Counted from the stretch's first letter, positions 1-9,290 are shown. The stretch is DNA of 64,000 nt from Bacillota bacterium (GCA_021781655.1 JAJXWJ010000006.1:1-64000), one strand, 5' to 3'. Numbers and translations: made by a program. The notes: generated from the sequence alone by a model not told the origin.

Positions 1-43
1 ATAATACAACACCATACAACATAAACATAAGAAAATTTGACAA

Positions 44-83
44 TAAAAAAATCAGGAAACCCTTTATTATAGGCATTCCTGAT
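44..83 (-). terminator. terminator-like hairpin at left edge
   Basis: Arms ATCAGGAA (51-58) and TTCCTGAT (76-83) are perfectly complementary. Read on the minus strand, the hairpin is followed at once by a six-T run (45-50), as in an intrinsic terminator. No minus-strand gene lies to its right in the window, so it may serve an unseen small transcript, or act bidirectionally for the gene to the left of the window. The stretch 84-181 is AT-rich and shows no gene. Confidence 0.4.
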
Positions 84-181
84 GCTTATGAATCATTTTA
101 TTTTGTTTGTAAGTGTTTAAAACCCGTTAAATGATAAATTTAAAAAAATTATTAATTAATCATTTTTTTGCAAAAAAACTC

Positions 182-210
182 TTCATTTTTTTACCAGTTT
201 AGTTTATAAT
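182..210 (+). promoter_or_regulatory. putative sigma-A promoter of the first small gene
   Basis: A perfect TATAAT (205-210) lies 34 bases before the start codon at 245. The best -35 at 17-bp spacing is TTCATT (182-187), a weak match. The -10 is convincing; the -35 is not. Confidence 0.4.
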
Positions 211-244
211 GTAAACATTATCAAATTAGAGATGGGGTGTTTTG

Positions 245-463
245 ATGAGTTTATGTTCATTTTTAAGTACAACAAGGGAAAAGGTAGAATGTTTCAAAAC
301 TTGTGCATTTTACAAATATGAAGATAATAATGGTGAATGTCCATTCAATGACTTGGTAAATTTTAAAAAAGATAACACAAAAAATGATTATGATGATTAT
401 TATCTTGAGGAAGAAGATGATATTTTTGTGTTTGAAGGTGAACTTGAAAGGGTTGAAATATAA
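245..463 (+). CDS. small acidic Cys-containing protein, hypothetical
   Basis: This encodes 72 residues of unknown function. The ATG at 245 is preferred over the TTG one codon earlier; a GATGGGGTG ribosome site precedes it. The N-terminal half carries four cysteines (one near residue 4, then C-x3-C around 16-20 and an ECPF motif near 32), which could bind a metal. The C-terminal half is rich in Asp, Glu and Tyr. There is no signal peptide or membrane segment. It sits 39 bp before ndk with no terminator between, so the two may be co-transcribed. I do not recognise the family. Confidence 0.6.
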   Translation: MSLCSFLSTTREKVECFKTCAFYKYEDNNGECPFNDLVNFKKDNTKNDYDDYYLEEEDDIFVFEGELERVEI

Positions 464-502
464 TTTAGCATAAAAATAATGGCAGAAAGTGGAGGTATTA
501 TT

Positions 503-916
503 ATGGAAAAAACTCTAGTATTAATTAAACCAGATGGTGTAGAAAGAGGACTTATTGGAAGCATCATAAGCTTTTATGAAAGAAAAAGCTTAAAAATTGT
601 TGCTCTAAAAATGGTTCAGGCTGACAGGAAAATTGCAGAAGAGCATTATTCAGAACATTTAGGCAGAAGTTATTTTGAAGAGTTAATTCAGTATATTACA
701 GAAGGCAGACTTTGTGCTCTTGTAGTAGGAGGAGAAGATGCAGTTGCTGTTGTCAGAAATGTAAATGGAAATAAAGACCCTAAGGTTGCGGATATGGGAA
801 GTATTAGGGGCATGTATGCTGATGACAAGACAAGAAATTTAGTTCACGCATCAGACAGTATAGAACATGCAGAAAGAGAAATTTCATTATGGTTTCCAGA
901 ACTTATGAATAAATAA
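503..916 (+). CDS. ndk: nucleoside diphosphate kinase
   Basis: The enzyme transfers the gamma phosphate from ATP to NDPs through a phosphohistidine, balancing NTP and dNTP pools in the cytosol. The 137-residue length is normal. The start MEKTLVLIKPDG carries the conserved substrate lysine, and NLVHASDS holds the catalytic His at about residue 115. The ATG at 503 is chosen because GGAGG (491-495) lies just before it; an upstream in-frame start at 479 would put that ribosome site inside the gene. One deviation: the usual GATNP loop before the GTIRG-like segment reads NGNKDP here, with GSIRG following. The family assignment is secure, the loop change is real, and its effect is unknown. Confidence 0.93.
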   Translation: MEKTLVLIKPDGVERGLIGSIISFYERKSLKIVALKMVQADRKIAEEHYSEHLGRSYFEELIQYITEGRLCALVVGGEDAVAVVRNVNGNKDPKVADMGSIRGMYADDKTRNLVHASDSIEHAEREISLWFPELMNK

Positions 917-923
917 AATATTT

Positions 924-953
924 AAATGCCGGTACATGTTATTGGCATTTTTT
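924..953 (+). terminator. intrinsic terminator after ndk
   Basis: Arms AAATGCC (924-930) and GGCATTT (944-950) form a hairpin with a 13-base loop that runs into a TTTTTT tract. It lies 8 bp after the ndk stop codon. Confidence 0.75.
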
Positions 954-1005
954 AATGTCCAAAATTATGAACAAATATTCAAAAACAATTCCAAAATAGG
1001 AACAA

Positions 1006-1033
1006 AATGAGATTTTTTTAGGATACTCTCATT
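1006..1033. other. inverted repeat upstream of the export operon
   Basis: Arms AATGAGA (1006-1012) and TCTCATT (1027-1033) are separated by 14 bases. The repeat lies about 50 bp before a TATAAT (1085-1090) that probably drives the macA-like gene. It could be an operator, for example for the co-encoded response regulator, or a weak terminator since ATTTTTAG follows. Chance occurrence in AT-rich DNA cannot be excluded. Confidence 0.3.
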
Positions 1034-1130
1034 ATTTTTAGAAAAATTTAATATATATTTTATACTGCTTTTATAAGAAAATAGTATAATAACCATATAC
1101 ATTTAAAATATAAAAATACCGGAGGGTAAC

Positions 1131-2360
1131 ATGAAGAAGAAATATATTGTTTGGGTAATTATAGCAGCATTAATAGTGGGAATAATTGGTCTAAATATCT
1201 TTGTAAAAAACAGAAAAAAAGCAGTAACGGTTAAAACTTCAAAAGCGGCTGTTGGTAATGTAAAGGAATACCTGTCTACTACAGCCATTATCAAATCAAA
1301 AAATTCAAAAGATTATTATGGACCACAAGCAAAAGTTTTAGCCATAAACGTAAAAGTTGGAGATAAGGTTAAAAAAGGTCAAGTGTTAATAAATTATGAC
1401 TCACAAGACTTAAATACTGCAGTGGAGCAGGCACAAATAAATTTAAGTACAGCACAAAGTCAGAAACAAGATTTACTAAATACTGTAGCTAGTAACAATC
1501 AAAAACTGTCACAAATTAATAGTCAAATTACAGATACACAAAATCAATTAAATAGTGCAAATGCTACTTTAAAGCAATTAGAAGCTAGCAAAAGTGCTAG
1601 TAGTTCAGATATTTCCGCAGCTCAGCAGCAAGTTCAAACTTTAAATAGTCAATTGACATCACTAAACAATTCAGAAGGTCAATATCAAACTGATTATACT
1701 GAGAAATTAAAACAAGCAGATAATGCAATAAGCTTAGCACAAGTGAACCTTAATAGTGCTGAAAATAATCTTTCTAAAAATGTAACAAATATTACTTCAG
1801 ATATGGATGGAGTCGTTACAGCCATAAATGTAACTGTAGGTCAAACATCTGCAGGTGCACAGCCAGCAATTACAGTTCAAGATGTTAACAATTTAGAAGT
1901 AGAAGCAAATGTGGATAAATATAGTGCTAGTGAGGTGAAAATAGGTGAGCCTGCTACAATTACTTATGGAAACGAAACTTATACAGGGGCCGTATCCTTC
2001 ATTGCACCTACAGCTCAATCAACAACCACTGCAACAGGTGCAACTACTACCTTACCAGTGGATATAAATATTAATAATCCTAAGGAAGATTTAAAAATTG
2101 GATTTGATACTGATACAAACATACTAGTAGGTGAAGCTGATAATGTCCTTAGTATCCCTACAGAAAGTATACAAACAGATAAAAATGGAAGGGATTATGT
2201 ATTTATAGTTTCTAACAATAAAGCAGTGGAAAAAACAGTATCACTTGGGTTACAGTCAGATGTTACTGCACAAGTATTAAGCGGGGTAAGTGCAGGAGAT
2301 CAAGTCATTTTAAATCCTGGAGCTACAGTTTCAAATGGAACTTTAGTTAAAGCAAATTAA
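1131..2360 (+). CDS. MacA/YknX-like efflux adaptor (HlyD family)
   Basis: This is the membrane-fusion (adaptor) subunit of a tripartite-type ABC exporter, acting outside the membrane with the two downstream subunits. It has an N-terminal membrane anchor (about residues 5-24), a biotinyl-lipoyl-like half-motif KVGDKVKKGQVL (about 80-90), a long Gln/Asn/Leu-rich coiled coil (about 95-215), the second lipoyl half DGVVTAINVTVGQ (about 225-237), and then beta-barrel domains. The 409-residue length fits. The start follows GGAGGG. It is the first gene of a five-gene operon with short gaps. In Gram-positives such adaptors (YknX type) serve export of, or protection from, peptides; the substrate here is unknown. 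Confidence 0.88.
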   Translation: MKKKYIVWVIIAALIVGIIGLNIFVKNRKKAVTVKTSKAAVGNVKEYLSTTAIIKSKNSKDYYGPQAKVLAINVKVGDKVKKGQVLINYDSQDLNTAVEQAQINLSTAQSQKQDLLNTVASNNQKLSQINSQITDTQNQLNSANATLKQLEASKSASSSDISAAQQQVQTLNSQLTSLNNSEGQYQTDYTEKLKQADNAISLAQVNLNSAENNLSKNVTNITSDMDGVVTAINVTVGQTSAGAQPAITVQDVNNLEVEANVDKYSASEVKIGEPATITYGNETYTGAVSFIAPTAQSTTTATGATTTLPVDININNPKEDLKIGFDTDTNILVGEADNVLSIPTESIQTDKNGRDYVFIVSNNKAVEKTVSLGLQSDVTAQVLSGVSAGDQVILNPGATVSNGTLVKAN

Positions 2361-2416
2361 AGTGAAAGATTTTATGTGATTTGTCAGCATGAAGCAAAAT
2401 TGCTAGGAGGAAATTT

Positions 2417-3109
2417 ATGATTGAAGTTGAAAATGTAGTGAAAAGATATGTTACTGGAGATATAGATTTTACAGCCTTAAAAGGTGTAAGCTTAAAAATA
2501 GAAAAAGGAGAGTTTACGTCTATTATGGGTCCTTCCGGCTCTGGAAAATCTACTTTTATGAATATACTAGGATGTCTTGATAGAATGGATAGCGGAATAT
2601 ATAGGCTGAATGAAGAAGATGTTTCAAATTTATCTGATAATCAATTGGCATATGTAAGAAATAGAGAAATAGGTTTTGTATTTCAAGCCTTTAATCTTTT
2701 ACCGAGAATGACGATACTTGAAAATGTAGCACTTCCAATGGTTTATGCCGGTGTTCCATTAAATAAGAGACGTGAAAGGGCAATGAATGCGTTAGAAAAG
2801 GTAGGACTTCAAGATAGAGTAAAGCATAAATCCAATGAAATATCAGGAGGGCAAAAGCAAAGAGTTGCAATTGCAAGAGCTATTGTAAATAACCCAAATG
2901 TTATTATGGCTGATGAGCCAACTGGTAACCTAGATACGAAATCTACAAATGAAATAATGAAAATATTTCAAGATTTAAATGATGAAGGTGCAACAGTAGT
3001 TATGGTTACACATGAACCTGACGTTGCGATTTATACGAAACGAATAGTAAGATTTAAAGATGGAGAAATCATATCGGATGAAGAAGTGAAAAATAGAATT
3101 TTGCTTTAA
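2417..3109 (+). CDS. ABC transporter ATPase, MacB/LolD type
   Basis: The cytosolic ATPase of the exporter. Walker A GPSGSGKS is at residues 38-45, the Q-loop at VFQAFNLLP, the signature at SGGQKQR (about 143), Walker B at VIMADEPTGNLD (about 160-171), and the switch His in VTHEPD. This is the LolD/MacB/FtsE subfamily that pairs with FtsX-fold permeases. The 230-residue length is usual. An AGGAGG site precedes the ATG. The permease follows 18 bp later, so ATPase and permease are separate polypeptides rather than fused as in Gram-negative MacB. Confidence 0.93.
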   Translation: MIEVENVVKRYVTGDIDFTALKGVSLKIEKGEFTSIMGPSGSGKSTFMNILGCLDRMDSGIYRLNEEDVSNLSDNQLAYVRNREIGFVFQAFNLLPRMTILENVALPMVYAGVPLNKRRERAMNALEKVGLQDRVKHKSNEISGGQKQRVAIARAIVNNPNVIMADEPTGNLDTKSTNEIMKIFQDLNDEGATVVMVTHEPDVAIYTKRIVRFKDGEIISDEEVKNRILL

Positions 3110-3127
3110 GTTAAGAAGGAGGCAGAA

Positions 3128-4330
3128 ATGAATTTAATTGAAAGCTTTAAAATTGCACTAGAAAGTATAGAGGCAAATAAACTTAGATCGTTTTTAACTA
3201 TGCTTGGAATAATAATAGGAATTAGCTCGGTAATTACGATAGTTGCTTTAGGTCAGGGTGGTCAAAATGCTGTAACAGACGAGTTTAACAAAATTGGTGC
3301 AACAAATCTAACAATAACACTTGATACAACTAAAGCACAGCCAAGTGATTATTTTACCATTGAAGATGCAAAAAAAATTAAAAGTGAAGTGCCTTCTGTA
3401 CAATATGTAAGTCCTGTGGTTTCAGAAAAAGGTGTAGCTGTATCACAAATTAGCAGCAAAAATGCTACTATAACTGGAAGCACTACAGATTATGCTGATA
3501 TAGAGGATTATCAAATAAATTATGGAAGATACTTTAATTCCTTAGAAACAAATGAAGGAAAAGCTGTTGCAGTAATCGATGAAAATGCAGCAAAAAGCTT
3601 GTTTGGATATACAGATGTTGTTGGAAAAACTTTCAACATAGGACCAGCAAATGCACCTCAAAAAGTAACGGTAGTTGGAGTTAAAGCGTCAAACAATCTT
3701 TTTAGCAGCAATCCTAATATTCCAATAAGCATAGACGTACCTATTACATTTTTGCAAACAATGTATTCAAATAACTTTATTATAAGCAGTTTAACTGTTT
3801 CAGCTGATAGTAAAGATAACACAAGCGATGCAGGAGCAGGAGCAATAAGTATTCTTGAAAGTAGACATAACAATAGAGGAAAAGATATTTATATTGCTAC
3901 AAGCCTAATGAGTCAACTTAATCAAATAAATAGTGTACTTGGCGTTATAACAGATTTCGTTGGTGCTGTGGCAGCAATTTCTCTTATTGTTGGAGGAGTT
4001 GGTGTCATGAATATAATGTTAGTTTCCGTAACAGAAAGAACTAGGGAAATCGGAATAAGAAAAGCAATAGGCGCCACTACAAGCAATATTATGATACAAT
4101 TTTTAATTGAATCTGTTATAATATCATTAATTGGTGGAATAATTGGAATAACTTTAGGCATACTTGGTGCAGATTTAATAGGAATTGCCGCAAATATCAC
4201 TCCGGTTATTTCTCCAGCAGTAATCATAGGAGCAGTTGCATTTTCTTCTGCTGTTGGAATGTTCTTTGGAATATATCCTGCAAAGAAAGCAGCATCTTTA
4301 GACCCGATTGATGCATTAAGATATGAATAG
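3128..4330 (+). CDS. MacB/YknZ-like ABC permease (FtsX domain)
   Basis: The permease has the MacB topology: one N-terminal membrane helix (about 20-42), a large extracytoplasmic domain (about 45-275), and three C-terminal helices (about 280-305, 325-350 and 362-385). The TERTREIGIRKAIGA segment after the second helix and the C-terminal DPIDALRYE are family hallmarks. The 400-residue length fits. A GAAGGAGG site lies 6 bp before the ATG. With the adaptor and ATPase it should form a mechanotransmission-type exporter. The substrate cannot be deduced. Confidence 0.92.
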   Translation: MNLIESFKIALESIEANKLRSFLTMLGIIIGISSVITIVALGQGGQNAVTDEFNKIGATNLTITLDTTKAQPSDYFTIEDAKKIKSEVPSVQYVSPVVSEKGVAVSQISSKNATITGSTTDYADIEDYQINYGRYFNSLETNEGKAVAVIDENAAKSLFGYTDVVGKTFNIGPANAPQKVTVVGVKASNNLFSSNPNIPISIDVPITFLQTMYSNNFIISSLTVSADSKDNTSDAGAGAISILESRHNNRGKDIYIATSLMSQLNQINSVLGVITDFVGAVAAISLIVGGVGVMNIMLVSVTERTREIGIRKAIGATTSNIMIQFLIESVIISLIGGIIGITLGILGADLIGIAANITPVISPAVIIGAVAFSSAVGMFFGIYPAKKAASLDPIDALRYE

Positions 4331-4369
4331 AAATATAATAGCATTATAAATGAAAGTTTAGGTGAAAAA

Positions 4370-5824
4370 ATGCTGATTAAGACACGATTAAGAATATCAA
4401 ATATTGCTGTTCTAGTAATTCCTTTAATAATATTTGCTGCATTTACCTTTTGTACGGTTATTATTATAAAAAATAATATTGAAAATGCATATCATATTAA
4501 ATTTGGTATGAATCCCTTTATTGATTTTGCTAATAATGGAGTACAGGTTATGAATGAAATTGAGCAAGACATCGAAAGTGATCCAAGTTATTTGAATAAT
4601 GTTAATTATTACAATTATATCGATAAAAAGCTTAATGACAATACTGGAATAGTAATAAGAGAAGATAATTCAATAAAATATGAATCAGCATTTTTAAAAA
4701 AAATAGATATTAAACAGGAGCTTCCTTCCTTTGGTTCATTTTTAAGAAGTTTTAGTTCACATGCGTTTGTTGGAAACATGAATGTTTTAATAAGACAATA
4801 CGATTTTTACTTTGAAAATGGTAATAAAGGTAGTATTTTTATAGTAACAGATACAACCTATTTAATTAAAATGATAAAAGTATTTATAATGACTGAAGCT
4901 ATTGCTTTTGTCTTGATTTTAATTGTAACAAATATCATTTTAACCTTTATTGTTTCAAAGAGTATTATTACTCCTCTAGAAGCTTTAAAAAACGGTGCAA
5001 ATGAAATAAAAGAAGGTAATTTGGATTTTGAATTAATTAATAACAATGGAGATGAGGTAAGTGAAGTAAGTAAAGCTTTTGAAGAAATGAGACTAAAATT
5101 AAAGGATTCTATGCAAAAGCAAATTCAATATGAAACAAATAGAAAAGAGTTAATATCAAATATTTCACATGACCTCAAAACACCTGTAACTGCAATTAAG
5201 GGGTATGTTGAGGGTATTAAAGACGGAATTGCAGATACCCCGGAAAAGATGGAAAAATATATCCAAACTATATATTTAAAAGCAAACGATATGGATAAAC
5301 TCATAGAAGAACTTTTTTTGTTTTCCAAATTGGATTTAAATAGTGTGCCCTTTCATTTCGAGAAGGTTGATATTGTTTCATATTTAAAATATAACATTGA
5401 GGAATTCCAGTTTGATTTGGAGAAAAGAAGCATAGAAATTGATTTAAAGGTTGAAGGTAGAACCAAAATATATGTTATAGCTGATAGGGAAAAAATAAGA
5501 AGAGTGTTAGTTAATATAGTTGAAAACTCAATAAAGTATATTGACAAGGACAAAGGTAAAATTAATATAATTTTAAGAGAAAAAAATAATTTTGTTGAAA
5601 TAGAAATAAAGGATAATGGCAAAGGAATTTTAAAAGAATCCATACCGCATATTTTTGATAGGTTTTATAGAGGAGATTTAGCTAGGAATTCCAATACAGG
5701 TGGAAGTGGCTTGGGACTTTCTATAGCAAAAAAAATAATTGAGGAACATGGTGGACAAATAAAGGCAAAAAGTGAAGAATATAAAGGAACTAGTATAACT
5801 TTTACCTTGAAAAAAATATTATAA
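4370..5824 (+). CDS. membrane sensor histidine kinase
   Basis: Two membrane helices (about residues 12-34 and 164-190) flank an extracellular sensor of about 130 residues, which I do not recognise. A HAMP linker (about 190-245) follows, then a HisKA domain with ISHDLKTP (phospho-acceptor His near residue 267), and a HATPase domain with N-box NIVENSIKY, DNGKGI and GSGLGLSI. It belongs to the EnvZ/PhoR-like class. The gene lies 39 bp after the permease and 17 bp before its response regulator, so the operon probably senses the compound or stress that it exports. Confidence 0.93.
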   Translation: MLIKTRLRISNIAVLVIPLIIFAAFTFCTVIIIKNNIENAYHIKFGMNPFIDFANNGVQVMNEIEQDIESDPSYLNNVNYYNYIDKKLNDNTGIVIREDNSIKYESAFLKKIDIKQELPSFGSFLRSFSSHAFVGNMNVLIRQYDFYFENGNKGSIFIVTDTTYLIKMIKVFIMTEAIAFVLILIVTNIILTFIVSKSIITPLEALKNGANEIKEGNLDFELINNNGDEVSEVSKAFEEMRLKLKDSMQKQIQYETNRKELISNISHDLKTPVTAIKGYVEGIKDGIADTPEKMEKYIQTIYLKANDMDKLIEELFLFSKLDLNSVPFHFEKVDIVSYLKYNIEEFQFDLEKRSIEIDLKVEGRTKIYVIADREKIRRVLVNIVENSIKYIDKDKGKINIILREKNNFVEIEIKDNGKGILKESIPHIFDRFYRGDLARNSNTGGSGLGLSIAKKIIEEHGGQIKAKSEEYKGTSITFTLKKIL

Positions 5825-5841
5825 GCGGAGAGAAGGAAATT

Positions 5842-6531
5842 ATGGGAAAAATATTAATAGTAGAGGATGAGAAAAGCATAGCTGAGCTTGAAAAAGACTA
5901 TCTTGAAATCAATGGTTATGAAGTTGACATAGAAAGTGATGGAAAAAGAGGACTTTTTAAGGCTAAAAATGATGATTATGATTTAATAATTTTAGATTTA
6001 ATGCTTCCCAACGTTGATGGCTTTGAAATTTGCAAGGAAATAAGGAAGGGTAAAGAGATACCTATAATTATGGTTTCTGCAAAAAAGGAAGATATAGATA
6101 AAATAAGAGGTTTAGGTTTAGGAGCTGATGATTATGTAACTAAGCCTTTTAGTCCAGGTGAGCTGGTAGCTAGAGTTAAAGCACACCTGGATCGTTATGA
6201 AAAGCTTACAGGAAATAAAAAAGGTACAAAAGATGAAATAAAGATAAGAGGACTTTCAATAGACAAAGCATCTAGAAGAGTAATGGTAGATGATAAGGAA
6301 GTTATATTTACTACAAAAGAGTTTGATTTACTTTTGTTTTTAGCTACGAATCCAAATAGAGTTTTTTCAAAAGAAGAATTATTCGATAAAATTTGGAGTG
6401 CAGATGCGATTGGAGATTTATCTACAGTAACTGTCCATATAAGAAAAATAAGAGAAAAGATTGAAATCGATCCTTCAAATCCTCAATATTTAGAAACAAT
6501 TTGGGGCGTTGGGTATAGGTTTGATGTTTAG
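5842..6531 (+). CDS. OmpR/PhoB-family response regulator
   Basis: The receiver domain (1-118) has the acidic pair at Glu8/Asp9, the phospho-acceptor Asp52 in LDLMLPN, the switch residue in MVSAKK, and Lys in VTKPF. A winged-helix DNA-binding domain (about 130-229) follows, ending in WGVGYRFDV, typical of the PhoB class. It is the last gene of the export operon and is followed by a terminator. It probably autoregulates the operon; the inverted repeat at 1006-1033 is a candidate site but is unproven. Confidence 0.94.
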   Translation: MGKILIVEDEKSIAELEKDYLEINGYEVDIESDGKRGLFKAKNDDYDLIILDLMLPNVDGFEICKEIRKGKEIPIIMVSAKKEDIDKIRGLGLGADDYVTKPFSPGELVARVKAHLDRYEKLTGNKKGTKDEIKIRGLSIDKASRRVMVDDKEVIFTTKEFDLLLFLATNPNRVFSKEELFDKIWSADAIGDLSTVTVHIRKIREKIEIDPSNPQYLETIWGVGYRFDV

Positions 6532-6551
6532 CAATTATAAATGCTAAATAG

Positions 6552-6596
6552 AAGGGGCTGTCGCACTAAATAATTAGAGCGAGAACCCCTTTTTAT
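6552..6596. terminator. bidirectional terminator between convergent genes
   Basis: The stem pairs AAGGGG with CCCCTT and internally TCGC with GCGA, and is followed by TTTTTATTT on the plus strand. It ends the export operon. Its right edge abuts the stop codon of the minus-strand gene, so it can serve both strands. Confidence 0.75.
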
Positions 6597-6934
6597 TTAT
6601 GGCAGCCATTGCAGCCACTAGTTTTATTTGAGCAGCTAGTGCAAGCTTTTTTTATAGGCTCACACTTTATCTGAAAACTGTTATTGCTATAAATTAGTTG
6701 AATTGATTTTATATTAATATTTATTTGATCATCTATTAAAAGCATCATATCTTTATAAGGGATTACCTTTTCTTTATCAAAATATTCATCTAAAATTATA
6801 TCAATTGTAGCTTTGCTGCAGCAGGAGTTAACATAAGAAAATCTTACACAGTTATATTCTTTATGAAGGCTCAAAAGCTTTTTTAATTCATCAAAAGCCT
6901 TTTCATCAATGTCAATATTAGCTATAATAATCAC
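6593..6934 (-). CDS. HesB/IscA-like protein with Cys-rich tail
   Basis: This encodes about 113 residues. The central YVNSCCSKATIDIILDE segment resembles the small clostridial HesB-like (Fe-S biogenesis fold) proteins. The last 20 residues add a Cys cluster (C-x2-C, then C-x2-C, ending CHK), giving a possible second metal site. The annotated start is GTG at 6934, but the ribosome-site-like AGGATGTGAT overlaps it and no in-frame ATG lies nearby, so a non-standard start slightly downstream (ATT or ATA) is possible. Fold assignment is by resemblance only; whether it carries an Fe-S cluster is unknown. It is monocistronic and convergent with the export operon. Confidence 0.6.
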   Translation of the reverse strand: MIIIANIDIDEKAFDELKKLLSLHKEYNCVRFSYVNSCCSKATIDIILDEYFDKEKVIPYKDMMLLIDDQININIKSIQLIYSNNSFQIKCEPIKKACTSCSNKTSGCNGCHK

Positions 6935-7106
6935 ATCCTATTCTATATATAGAAGCATAACTATTATACAATAAATTTAAAATGATAGCTATATACATTA
7001 ATTTGTAAAAAAAGTTATGATAGTTATTTTTTCTATTTTAGCTTTAGATAAAATATTGTAAAAAGTGTCAATAATAAAAATATATATAAATTCAGGATGG
7101 TATGTA

Positions 7107-9290
7107 ATGGATAATAATAATGATTTATTAGAACAATTTTACTCTTTAAGAGATGAAATAATTGAAAAAAGGTATGAACACCTTGATGCTTCACAAATAA
7201 AAGCAGTTTTAAGCGAAAATAAAAACAGTATAGTAGTTGCTTGCCCTGGAGCAGGAAAGACTCAAGTTATAATAAATAGAGTGGACTATTTGTGCACCTT
7301 TGGTACTGTTTATAAAGATAGACATGCTAACAATAATATAACTATGAAGGATATAGAACAATTAAAAGCATATATTAATGGTAAAGATGAAAATTTGCCA
7401 ATGGTTATTAGGCAGCAAGGCATAAATAAAAACAATATAATAATACTAACCTTTACTAAAGCAGCTGCTTTAAATATGAAAAACAGATATAAAAAATTGT
7501 TTAATAGCAAAGAAGAACCTTTTTTTGGTACTTTTCATGGACTTTTTTATAAAATCCTAAAAAATTATAAAGGAAATATCAATTTGATTCAAAGTTATGA
7601 AACTTATAGCATAATTAAAAAGGTATTAGAACAATATATGGATGAAATAAATGAAGATAAATTAAAAGAGGTAGTTAATGATATTTCCAAATATAAATGT
7701 TCCTTAGAAAAAGAACTTCAATTTGAACCTTCAGTAGAAAAAGCAATATTTATAGAGATTTATACTGAATATGAACAATATAAAAATAAAAAAGCTTTAA
7801 TGGATTTTGATGACTTGCAGCTTCAATGTTTAGAACTTTTTAAAGAAAATAAAAAAATTAGAGAAGGCTACAGTAATTTATTTAAATATATGCTTATAGA
7901 TGAATTTCAGGACAGTGACAGCCTTCAGCTTAACATACTAAAATTATTAAATAAAAATAGCAGTATTTTTGCTGTTGGAGATGAGGACCAATGTATATAT
8001 GGCTTTAGAGGCTCAAAACCAGATTGTATGGTCAATTTTAGTAAAATATTTGGAACTGGAGACAAAATATTTTTAAAAACCAATTATAGAAGTACAGTTA
8101 ATATTGTAAATATTTCAAAACAACTTATCGATAAAAATGCAATGAGAAATAAAAAAGAAATTAATTCAAATAGAAAGGATAAAGGAAGATTAGTAATTTT
8201 AAATTGCTTTAATGAAAATGAAGAGGCAGAACAAGTTTCATCAACTATTATAAAGGAAAAAGAAATAAACGGATATGATTATAGGGATTTTGCAATATTA
8301 TATAGAACAAATGTAGAAAGTAGAAGCTTAATAGATAGTTTCATTAGAAAAAATATACCATTTAAGCTTTTAGATAAAGAATACAATTTCTTTGAACATT
8401 TTATTTGCAAGGATATAATTTCATACTTAAAGCTTGCAATAGATAGCACTGACAAGGAAAGCTTTTTAAGAATAATAAATAAACCTTTTAGATATATTAG
8501 CAAATTAAACTTGGAAAAAATTAAAAGCTATAGATATAGTGAAAATTTATTTGAGGTTTTAAAAAGAATAGATGAAATACCAGTTTTCCAAATGAAAACT
8601 ATTGAAAATTTAAGAAAAGATATTGGTAAATTAAATAAAATGTCACTACAAGCAGCACTGCAGTATATAATATCGGATATTGGCTATATAGAATATATTA
8701 ATGAATATGCGAAAAAATATAAGTATGCGGTGGATGAACTTTTAGAAATCGTGGAAGAATTTAAAGAAGCAGCTTTACAATATAAAAGTATTATTACCTT
8801 TTTAGCTCATGTAAGGGAAGTTTCAGAAACCTTAAAGGTTAATAAGAAAGAGCATACAAAGGATAGCGTTATATTAAGTACTATTCACGGCGTAAAAGGC
8901 ATGGAGTTTAAAAATGTATTTATAATAAACTGTTTAGAAGAAACTATTCCCCACAAAAACAGCATTGAGCATAATCTTGAAGAGGAAAGAAGGCTTTTTT
9001 ATGTAGGGATAACAAGGGCTAAGGATAATTTATGGCTAGGAATAGGTAATGAAGTTAGGGGAAAAGCAAAAGAACCCTCTAGATTCATTACTGAATGTAA
9101 TTTAGAGATAAATAAAAATTATTATAGTGATTTTAAAGTTTTCGATACAATAAACCACAAATCCTTTGGGAAAGGTAAAATTACTTATTTAGATAAAAAT
9201 ACTATGGAGATAGAGTTTGAAAAGGGTATTAGAAGAAGATTCGATACGGTTATATTGGGAAATAATGGACTGGTTAGAAAGGTCGAATAA
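7107..9290 (+). CDS. UvrD/PcrA-type superfamily 1 DNA helicase
   Basis: A 727-residue 3'-5' DNA helicase. Motifs in order: Q-motif and Walker A ACPGAGKTQ, Ia ILTFTKAAA, Walker B LIDEFQDSD, III VGDEDQCIYGFRGS, IV KTNYRST, V STIHGVKGMEF, and VI FYVGITRAKD. The last 50 residues (HKSFGKGKITYLD onward) resemble the Tudor-like tail of PcrA that contacts RNA polymerase. The ATG at 7107 follows AGGATGG and is preferred over a GTG 42 bases upstream. It stands alone, so it may be a second UvrD paralogue besides housekeeping pcrA; a role in repair or replication is inferred from the family. Confidence 0.9.
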   Translation: MDNNNDLLEQFYSLRDEIIEKRYEHLDASQIKAVLSENKNSIVVACPGAGKTQVIINRVDYLCTFGTVYKDRHANNNITMKDIEQLKAYINGKDENLPMVIRQQGINKNNIIILTFTKAAALNMKNRYKKLFNSKEEPFFGTFHGLFYKILKNYKGNINLIQSYETYSIIKKVLEQYMDEINEDKLKEVVNDISKYKCSLEKELQFEPSVEKAIFIEIYTEYEQYKNKKALMDFDDLQLQCLELFKENKKIREGYSNLFKYMLIDEFQDSDSLQLNILKLLNKNSSIFAVGDEDQCIYGFRGSKPDCMVNFSKIFGTGDKIFLKTNYRSTVNIVNISKQLIDKNAMRNKKEINSNRKDKGRLVILNCFNENEEAEQVSSTIIKEKEINGYDYRDFAILYRTNVESRSLIDSFIRKNIPFKLLDKEYNFFEHFICKDIISYLKLAIDSTDKESFLRIINKPFRYISKLNLEKIKSYRYSENLFEVLKRIDEIPVFQMKTIENLRKDIGKLNKMSLQAALQYIISDIGYIEYINEYAKKYKYAVDELLEIVEEFKEAALQYKSIITFLAHVREVSETLKVNKKEHTKDSVILSTIHGVKGMEFKNVFIINCLEETIPHKNSIEHNLEEERRLFYVGITRAKDNLWLGIGNEVRGKAKEPSRFITECNLEINKNYYSDFKVFDTINHKSFGKGKITYLDKNTMEIEFEKGIRRRFDTVILGNNGLVRKVE

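Noticed and set aside
3922-4344. 140-codon minus-strand frame over the MacB-like permease
   Set aside because: It is antisense to conserved permease helices and has no ribosome site.
6551-6600. GGGGCTGTCGC sequence resembling an insertion-sequence end
   Set aside because: It forms a stem with CCCC and is followed by a T run between two convergent genes; a terminator explains it, and there is no transposase or target duplication.
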